Part shown: positions 1 through 5,825 of the stretch, piece by piece
How the letters are laid out: each line of letters opens with the position of its first letter
How positions within the stretch are numbered: position 1 is the stretch's first letter
NCBI GenBank assembly: GCA_002401055.1
Contig: NVRZ01000158.1
Span: 1 to 7,155 of the forward strand
DNA from: Bacteroidota bacterium
GTDB taxonomy: Bacteria > Bacteroidota > Bacteroidia > NORP154
Direction of reading: 5' to 3'
Length of the DNA stretch: 7,155 nucleotides
Made by a program: the position numbers and the translations under genes
The notes under the pieces: model-generated
What the model was told of the DNA's origin: nothing
The model's input: only the letters and a program-made list of their open reading frames with translations
Databases searched by the model: none

Positions 1-189
1 AGCTAGCCATATAAAAAAGAATACAGCCAATACTGAATAAGGTCCCCAAACTCTAAAGCCTTTCAAAAAAAGAGTTTGTTTTCCCTCTGCCTTTTTAATG
101 ATATACTTTAATAGAAATGGCATCATCGCTCTAAAAAGCAACTTCAAAAAGTAGTAACCCAATACAATGATTAATACGAACTTTAACAT
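1..189 (-). CDS. Small membrane protein, N-terminal part, possibly DUF4834-like (runs off left edge)
   Basis: The reading frame is open for 63 codons from an ATG at 187-189 to the window edge with no stop, so the gene is incomplete. The product starts MLKFVLIIVLGYYFLKLLF, a hydrophobic segment (about residues 4-19). A basic stretch follows (R20, K28, K32, K33), and a second hydrophobic segment (about residues 51-63) is cut by the edge. The first 35 residues resemble, from memory, the start of the small Bacteroidota inner-membrane family DUF4834; the second hydrophobic segment is not something I recall for that family, so the assignment is tentative. The gene begins 35 bases after the last base of carB, with no minus-strand terminator between them, so read-through from carB is plausible. 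There is no clear Shine-Dalgarno sequence, which is usual in this phylum. Function is unknown. Confidence 0.5.
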   Translation of the reverse strand, partial: MLKFVLIIVLGYYFLKLLFRAMMPFLLKYIIKKAEGKQTLFLKGFRVWGPYSVLAVFFFIWLA

Positions 190-223
190 CTCTAAGTGTG
201 CTCTGAAAAATATTCAGTTTTAT

Positions 224-3040
224 CTATTTGCTTAAATATAGGTTACGCTCGGAATACACCTTCCTAAAAAATTCATCTTCTAAATTATCTATGAAATAGA
301 TCGCTTCACCTGTTGATTTCATTTCAGGCCCGAGTTCTTTATTCACATTTGGAAATTTATCAAATGAAAATACCGGTATTTTAATAGCATATCCGTGCTT
401 TCGAGGTTTAAACTCAAAATCTGAGACTTTATTTTTCCCCAACATAACCTTGGTTGCATAGTTCACATATGGCTCATCATAAGCCTTGGCAATAAAAGGC
501 ACCGTCCTGGATGCTCTGGGGTTGGCTTCAATTATGTACACAACCTCTTCCTTAATCGCAAACTGAACATTGATCAATCCTTTTGTCTTCAATGCTAGGG
601 CAATTTTCTTGGTGTATTTTTCAATCTGAGCAATTACATTGTCACTTAAATCAAACGGAGGCAGAACGGCATAGGAATCGCCTGAATGAATTCCTGCTGG
701 CTCAATATGCTCCATAATTCCAATAATATAAACGTCCTTTCCATCGCAAATTGCGTCCGCTTCAGCTTCTATGGCGTTCTCCAGAAAATGATCCAGCAAA
801 ATTTTATTGTCGGGCATCTTCCTCAGAATATTAACCACATGCTTCTCCAACTCCTTCTCATTGATAACAATCTTCATATTCTGTCCGCCTAGGACGTACG
901 ATGGTCGTACGAGCAAGGGGAATCCAATTTCGCGGCTTAACTCTATTGATTGCGAAGCATCCTGGACCACACCGTAATTCGGGTATGGGATTTTCATTTT
1001 CTTTAGCAGATCAGAAAAAGCCCCCCGATCCTCTGCCATATCCAACGCTTCGTAGCTAGTGCCAATTATCTTGATACCATACTTACTGAGCTTTTCGGCT
1101 AACTTAAGTGCGGTTTGTCCACCGAGTTGTACAATAACCCCGACTGGCTTTTCCAGCATTATTATATCATATATATGCTCCCAAAATACCGGTTCGAAAT
1201 ACAGTTTATCCGCAATGTCAAAGTCCGTTGACACAGTCTCAGGATTACAATTGATCATTATCGCTTCATAGCCACATTCCTTTGCAGCCAATATTCCGTG
1301 CACACAACAATAATCGAACTCTATTCCCTGTCCAATCCTATTCGGGCCTGATCCAAGTACAATGATTTTTTCTTTATCAGAACTAACTGATTCATTCTCA
1401 CCTTCAAATGTGGAATAATAATAGGGCGTCTGTGCTTCAAATTCGGCTGCACAGGTGTCCACTAGCTTGTACACCCTATTGATTTTCATCTCCACGCGCT
1501 TGTTGAAAACTTCGCTTTCCAAAACACCCAACAAATGGCCGATCTGTCTATCTGCATACCCCTTTTGCTTTGCTTCAAATAACAAATCTCTAGGAATAGT
1601 TTTTAGCTTATAATTCTGAATCTCCTGCTCCAATATTAAAAGGTCCTCTATCTGATACAAAAACCATTTGTCTATTTTCGTTATATCGTGAATCGTCTGA
1701 ATGGGAATGCCGAGTTTCATCGCATCATAGAGATGAAATAATCTGTTCCAACTTGGGTGTTCCAAGCTGAACAGAATATCATCCTGATTTTTCAACTCCT
1801 TACCATCCGCACCTAACCCATTGCGATTAATTTCCAGGGATTGACAAGCCTTTTGCAAGGCCTCCTGAAAGGATCTACCAATTGCCATTACCTCCCCAAC
1901 AGATTTCATTTGCAGGCCAAGTTCCTTATTTGGGCCATCAAACTTATCAAAGTTCCAACGAGGTATTTTTATAATGACATAATCCAATGTCGGTTCAAAG
2001 TAAGCTGATGTGTTCTGGGTTATCTGATTTTTGAGTTCATCAAGATGGTAACCGATAGCGAGTTTCGCAGCTATCTTTGCAATAGGATAACCAGTTGCTT
2101 TGGAAGCCAAAGCGGATGATCTAGATACACGTGGGTTAATCTCAATAGCAATAATTTTCTCATCCTCATCTGGGCTTACGGCAAATTGAACATTGCATCC
2201 ACCCGAGAAATCACCTATAGAACGCATCATCAAAATTGCCATATTTCGCATCTTTTGATATGTGGTGTCTGATAAAGTCATGGCCGGAGCAATCGTAATA
2301 GAATCGCCAGTATGAATACCCATGGCATCTAAATTCTCGATAGAGCATATGATGATCACATTATCATTGGCATCCCTCAGGAGCTCTAATTCATACTCCT
2401 TCCAACCTATCACCGCCGTTTCTATTAGAACTTCATGAATAGGGGAAGCATGCAATCCCCTGGTTAATAGCTTATCGAATTCTTCTGTGGTGTGAACAAA
2501 AGAAGCTCCTGTTCCACCGAGTGTGTACGAAGGGCGAATAACCAACGGAAAACCTAATTCCTGGGCGTCTTCTTTGCCTTTCAAAAAAGAATTTGCAATC
2601 CTGGATGGTGCAACCCCTACTCCAATTTTGATCATTAACTCTTTAAAGAGATCTCGATTTTCCGTAACCTCAATGGCGTCTATATTAACACCAATGATCT
2701 GAACATTGTGCATCTTCCATATACCCTTCTCGTCAACCTCCTTACAGAGATTGAGCGCAGTTTGTCCTCCCATGGTTGGAAGAACAGCATCAATTTGTCT
2801 TTCTTCTAATATTTTTACAATTGAATCTGCTGTAAGCGGAAGCAAGTAAATATTGTCGGCTATTACCTTATCGGTCATTATAGTAGCCGGATTAGAATTG
2901 ATTAATGTAACTTCAATTCCCTCCTCTTTGAGAGATCTTGCTGCCTGACTTCCCGCATAATCAAATTCGCACGCTTGCCCAATAACAATGGGGCCGCTTC
3001 CAATAATTAATACTGATTTTAACGAATTATTTCTAGGCAT
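224..3040 (-). CDS. carB: Carbamoyl-phosphate synthase large subunit, short form without allosteric domain
   Basis: The 938-residue product catalyses formation of carbamoyl phosphate from bicarbonate, two ATP and ammonia delivered by the glutaminase subunit CarA; it is cytoplasmic and feeds pyrimidine and arginine synthesis. The two homologous halves are visible. Half one (about 1-400) has the nucleotide-fold start IIGSGPIVIGQACEFDYAG, R129, the ATP-grasp loop RPSYTLGGTGAS (169-180), and N283, Q285, E300, N302 and R304 as metal/ATP ligands. A linker/oligomerisation region covers about 401-550. Half two has VLGSGPNRIGQGIEFDY (561-577), RPSYVLGG (712-719), E758, N824, Q826, E838, N840 and R842. 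Both synthetase sites therefore look intact. The protein stops shortly after GPEMKSTGEA, where the E. coli enzyme (1073 residues) continues into an MGS-like domain that binds UMP, IMP and ornithine; that domain is absent. The ATG at 3038-3040 fits the family N-terminus. No carA, pyrB or arg gene is visible nearby. Confidence 0.98.
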   Translation of the reverse strand: MPRNNSLKSVLIIGSGPIVIGQACEFDYAGSQAARSLKEEGIEVTLINSNPATIMTDKVIADNIYLLPLTADSIVKILEERQIDAVLPTMGGQTALNLCKEVDEKGIWKMHNVQIIGVNIDAIEVTENRDLFKELMIKIGVGVAPSRIANSFLKGKEDAQELGFPLVIRPSYTLGGTGASFVHTTEEFDKLLTRGLHASPIHEVLIETAVIGWKEYELELLRDANDNVIIICSIENLDAMGIHTGDSITIAPAMTLSDTTYQKMRNMAILMMRSIGDFSGGCNVQFAVSPDEDEKIIAIEINPRVSRSSALASKATGYPIAKIAAKLAIGYHLDELKNQITQNTSAYFEPTLDYVIIKIPRWNFDKFDGPNKELGLQMKSVGEVMAIGRSFQEALQKACQSLEINRNGLGADGKELKNQDDILFSLEHPSWNRLFHLYDAMKLGIPIQTIHDITKIDKWFLYQIEDLLILEQEIQNYKLKTIPRDLLFEAKQKGYADRQIGHLLGVLESEVFNKRVEMKINRVYKLVDTCAAEFEAQTPYYYSTFEGENESVSSDKEKIIVLGSGPNRIGQGIEFDYCCVHGILAAKECGYEAIMINCNPETVSTDFDIADKLYFEPVFWEHIYDIIMLEKPVGVIVQLGGQTALKLAEKLSKYGIKIIGTSYEALDMAEDRGAFSDLLKKMKIPYPNYGVVQDASQSIELSREIGFPLLVRPSYVLGGQNMKIVINEKELEKHVVNILRKMPDNKILLDHFLENAIEAEADAICDGKDVYIIGIMEHIEPAGIHSGDSYAVLPPFDLSDNVIAQIEKYTKKIALALKTKGLINVQFAIKEEVVYIIEANPRASRTVPFIAKAYDEPYVNYATKVMLGKNKVSDFEFKPRKHGYAIKIPVFSFDKFPNVNKELGPEMKSTGEAIYFIDNLEDEFFRKVYSERNLYLSK

Positions 3041-3085
3041 AGAATGTGCAATTATTAAGGAGAATTATAAGTGAAAATCGATACA

Positions 3086-3118
3086 CAAACTTACTTACTC
3101 TCGCTCAATATTACTAAA
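3086..3118 (-). promoter_or_regulatory. Probable carB promoter of Bacteroidota type
   Basis: On the minus strand, TAAGTTTG at 3093-3086 matches the Bacteroidota -7 consensus TAnnTTTG exactly. A TTTA at 3118-3115 lies 21 bases upstream and is an acceptable but imperfect -33 element. Transcription would begin about 6 bases after the -7 box, leaving a leader of roughly 40 bases before the carB ATG. That leader is too short for an attenuator or riboswitch, and none is seen. The site lies between the upstream terminator and carB, which is where a promoter is needed. The start site is inferred, not observed. Confidence 0.55.
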
Positions 3119-3140
3119 GGCTGCAAGAAATTTTATGCAT

Positions 3141-3172
3141 AAAAAACCCCGCACATTTGAATATGTGCAGGG
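3141..3172 (-). terminator. Intrinsic terminator of the secreted-protein unit
   Basis: Read on the minus strand, CCCTGCACAT (3172-3163) pairs with ATGTGCGGGG (3156-3147) around a six-base loop. This gives a ten-pair stem with one G-T wobble, followed at once by six T residues (3146-3141). It begins 20 bases after the stop codon of the 858-residue gene. The T-tract is on the minus-strand side only, so it ends transcription coming from 5769-3193 and insulates carB. Confidence 0.9.
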
Positions 3173-3192
3173 CTCTTATAATGGTCAGAAAA

Positions 3193-5769
3193 CTACTTCT
3201 GAACGATGAATTTACCGCTCAAAACATCACCTGAGTTAGTAACTACTTTATAGTAATAGATGCCACGAGAGAGATTCTTCAAACTAATTGTCGTTACTTC
3301 CTCCGTCATGGCTTTGATCATAAGCTGCTTACCTGAAAGGTCATAAACATAAATCGTAGACCTCTTAACACCACTTATCTCAAAGTTGATTGAGAATTGT
3401 GCGGGATTTGGATAAACAAGAACTTCTACCAACTTTACATCAGGTGCATAGATACCAACAATAGGACCATCGGCCACATTGTAAGTTCCAGCTCCTATAC
3501 ACCCAGCCACGTCAGTTACAGTGACAGAGTAACTTCCAGAAGGCAGGCCAGTAATGGTTGCTGTAGTGTCTCCAGTACTCCAAAGTATAAGATAAGGAGT
3601 TGTACCTCCAGATATCGTTACACTTGCTGTTCCGTCATTCGCACCAGACTGAGTTTCATCAGTACCAGAGACAACAATGGTGATGGTACATCCTGGACCA
3701 TTAACAGCCACTGATCCACCATAGGTACAGCCATCAGCATCAGTTACCAACACGGTATATATTCCAGGAACTAATCCCGAAATGTTGGATGTGGTACCAG
3801 CATTACTCCACAAATATGTGTACGGCGTTGAGCCACCTGATGCAGTAACGGTTGCAGTACCATTCACTAGCGTGCTATCCGTATCGGTACTTGACATCGT
3901 TCCTGTTAGCGTACATGTAAATGCCTGTATAACGATCGTCCCAGTTTCCAGACAGCTATCTGCATCCGTTACTGTTACGCTATATACTCCAGGGGTCAGT
4001 CCAGTCACAGTTGAACTAGTTTGTCCATTAGACCATATGTACATATATGGTGTAGACCCGTTTGTTGCTACAACGGTAGACGTTCCGTCATTAGCACCAA
4101 GACCAGTTTCATCTGCTGTGATGAATGTTAGATTTATGTTACAACTAATACCACCTGCATTAACCAATATGGTCCCACTAGCAACACAACCTGCCGAGTC
4201 AGTCACAGTAACGATATAAGTTCCTGGTGCCAAACCCGTTGCAATCGCATTGGTTTGAGTACCTGGATCATCCCAGGCATATGTATAAGGCAAAGTTCCA
4301 AGCGACGCTATAGCCGTTCCTGTACCATCATCGGCTCCCGCCACTGTTTCATCCGTACTGGAGGTTGCAACTTGCAAGTTACACCCCACCGAACTAACAG
4401 TGATAGTTTGGCAATTCATATTGGTACCGCAGCTGTCAGTTATAGTAAGACAAACCGTATAAGTTCCGCCCGCTGCATAAGTATATGTAGGGTTCTGGAC
4501 ACCGGAAGTACCGGTATCTCCAAAGGTCCATGCATACGAGGCGCTTCCAGTTACCGAAGAACTATCGGTAAAGGTGACCGTCAAGTCGGTTGCGCCATAC
4601 ATAAAGTTAGCCACCGGTGCTGGACAGTTGCTTCCAACAGTTACAAACTGGCACAAAGTCGCCGATCCACAACTGTCTGTAATCGTTAAGCACACATTAT
4701 AAGCTCCAGCAATAGTATAAGTATAAGTTGGGCTTTCTATGCCAGAGGTTCCAAAGCTATCACCGAAGTCCCAGGCATACACAACATTGCCAGTTGTAGT
4801 TGACGAATTAGTAAACATGGCCGTCAAAGAACTGGTCGTTGAACTAAAGGATGCTGTAGGCGCTGGGCATCCTCCAGAAGTAACAGTTACTTGTTGACAT
4901 ACAGAATCTACACTACAACTGTCAACCACAACGAGACAAACCGTATAAGTACCAGCTGATGAATAGGTATAACTCGGATTTTGAGTGGTTGAGGTACCTG
5001 AGCTATCACCGAAATCCCAATAATATGTAAATGGAGCAGTACCCGTAGAACTATTCGTAAAAGAAGCGGTTAAATTGCTACTAGTTGTGCTAAAGGCGGC
5101 TGTTGGACCTGTACACGGCGTTCCTGTGTTTAAAACAAAATCATCTACCCACAACACGCTGCCTGGCAGAGACGCTGGACTTCCAAAGAAAAGCTCAGCA
5201 CTTGACATGGCAACTATCATCAAAGTATCGGGAGTATCTGTTGAAAAATAGTTAAACGTTACATTTGCAGCTGTCCAGCTGTTCGTTACTCCATCAATGA
5301 AAACATATCCCTGCGCATCCACAACTCTAGCCGTACCTGACCAATGTGATAATTGAACAAATACAAGTGCTGTATCACCAGAGAGAATATTAGACATATA
5401 AATGAAATCCATGGAGGTAGGAAACCCGGTATACGGTAATCCAAGCGAACCATTAAAGATTGAAGTATCTCCCAGTGATAAAAATCCTGGTAATGTGTCA
5501 ATGCCAGAACCAGGGCCAAAAACTGCATCATGACCACTTCTCGTTTCTAATCTTGCCGAGCGTAGTAACTCACCTGGATTAGCTGTTTCTTGGGTAGTAG
5601 TTGCAGGAAGTCCATAGAGATCCACATTTACCGTGCTCCAGCCTACAGGTTCATTGGCACTGTAATTACCAGGGCTCCATACTTCTAAATTCATATTAGC
5701 TGGCTGTGCCTGAGCAGGCACCATAAACAGCCCTATTGCTGCTAATAAAAGTACACTCTTGATTCTCAT
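3193..5769 (-). CDS. Secreted PKD/SprB-repeat protein with T9SS type A sorting domain
   Basis: The 858-residue product has a signal peptide MRIKSVLLLAAIGLFMVPAQA, probably cut after A21. An N-terminal domain follows (about 23-217) that ends VLWVDDFVLN. It resembles the jelly-roll, carbohydrate-metabolism-like domains (PCMD type) of Bacteroidota surface proteins; this match is from memory and weak. Next come three PKD domains (222-297, 303-378, 384-458) with WDFGD, WDFGD and WTFGD cores, four SprB-type repeats (463-537, 543-615, 619-689, 694-766), and a T9SS type A C-terminal sorting domain (about 783-858: VYPNPA, YDLSGKQL, GIYYYK). The protein is expected to cross the outer membrane by T9SS and be anchored or released, acting as an adhesin or binding protein; its ligand is unknown. 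The frame is open upstream to an ATG at 5839-5841, but that start overlaps the previous gene and would bury the signal peptide, so the ATG at 5767-5769 is chosen. The gene sits 56 bases after its neighbour with no promoter or terminator seen between, suggesting co-transcription. Confidence 0.95.
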   Translation of the reverse strand: MRIKSVLLLAAIGLFMVPAQAQPANMNLEVWSPGNYSANEPVGWSTVNVDLYGLPATTTQETANPGELLRSARLETRSGHDAVFGPGSGIDTLPGFLSLGDTSIFNGSLGLPYTGFPTSMDFIYMSNILSGDTALVFVQLSHWSGTARVVDAQGYVFIDGVTNSWTAANVTFNYFSTDTPDTLMIVAMSSAELFFGSPASLPGSVLWVDDFVLNTGTPCTGPTAAFSTTSSNLTASFTNSSTGTAPFTYYWDFGDSSGTSTTQNPSYTYSSAGTYTVCLVVVDSCSVDSVCQQVTVTSGGCPAPTASFSSTTSSLTAMFTNSSTTTGNVVYAWDFGDSFGTSGIESPTYTYTIAGAYNVCLTITDSCGSATLCQFVTVGSNCPAPVANFMYGATDLTVTFTDSSSVTGSASYAWTFGDTGTSGVQNPTYTYAAGGTYTVCLTITDSCGTNMNCQTITVSSVGCNLQVATSSTDETVAGADDGTGTAIASLGTLPYTYAWDDPGTQTNAIATGLAPGTYIVTVTDSAGCVASGTILVNAGGISCNINLTFITADETGLGANDGTSTVVATNGSTPYMYIWSNGQTSSTVTGLTPGVYSVTVTDADSCLETGTIVIQAFTCTLTGTMSSTDTDSTLVNGTATVTASGGSTPYTYLWSNAGTTSNISGLVPGIYTVLVTDADGCTYGGSVAVNGPGCTITIVVSGTDETQSGANDGTASVTISGGTTPYLILWSTGDTTATITGLPSGSYSVTVTDVAGCIGAGTYNVADGPIVGIYAPDVKLVEVLVYPNPAQFSINFEISGVKRSTIYVYDLSGKQLMIKAMTEEVTTISLKNLSRGIYYYKVVTNSGDVLSGKFIVQK
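3472..4383 (-). repeat. Array of four SprB-type repeats in the 858-residue protein
   Basis: Four repeat units of about 71-75 residues occupy 4383-4159, 4143-3925, 3915-3703 and 3690-3472. Each has the order: Cys near the start, an acidic turn of the form TDETxxGANDGT, a core TPYxYxWSNG, a GLxPGxYxVTVTD strand, and a closing Cys (GC or SC). The third unit has a degenerate acidic turn (STDTDSTLVNGT). SprB repeats were named from the Flavobacterium johnsoniae gliding adhesin and occur widely in T9SS-exported proteins. The copies are clearly related at protein level but diverged, so this is an old domain duplication and not a recent DNA repeat. Confidence 0.85.
4396..5106 (-). repeat. Array of three PKD domains in the 858-residue protein
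   Basis: Three domains of about 76 residues lie at 5106-4879, 4863-4636 and 4620-4396. Each begins PxAxF, has a central YxWxFGD motif, then PxYTYxxxGxYxVCL and a closing strand QxVTV. PKD domains are immunoglobulin-like beta sandwiches that act as spacers or binding modules in extracellular proteins. All three carry the same cysteine arrangement (one before the domain, three near its end), which is not part of the common PKD consensus as I know it. Confidence 0.9.
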
Positions 5770-5825
5770 AACATAATTGTTTTTGTGATTGTTAATATGG
5801 TTTACTTGGCTCTGATTTAATCTAA

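Noticed and set aside
203..222. Small hairpin (CTGAA/TTCAG) followed by T residues on the plus strand
   Set aside because: The stem has only five AT-rich pairs and the T-tract faces the plus strand, where no gene ends; it does not serve the minus-strand carB.
3041..3140. Pyrimidine-responsive attenuator or riboswitch before carB
   Set aside because: The inferred leader is only about 40 bases and contains no terminator/antiterminator pair; the strong hairpin at 3147-3172 lies upstream of the promoter and belongs to the previous gene.
3057..3142. Plus-strand AAGGAG followed by a GTG at 3071 and a 23-codon open frame
   Set aside because: The frame is very short, has no recognisable product, overlaps the minus-strand carB promoter, and Shine-Dalgarno-like sequences are poor evidence in Bacteroidota.
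3397..4689. Long plus-strand open frames opposite the PKD/SprB gene
   Set aside because: They arise from the Thr/Ser/Val/Gly-rich repeat codons read on the other strand, have no family resemblance, and lie inside a well-supported gene.
5286..5537. Second minus-strand frame of 83 codons inside the 858-residue gene
   Set aside because: It is wholly contained in the N-terminal domain coding region in another frame and shows no recognisable motif.
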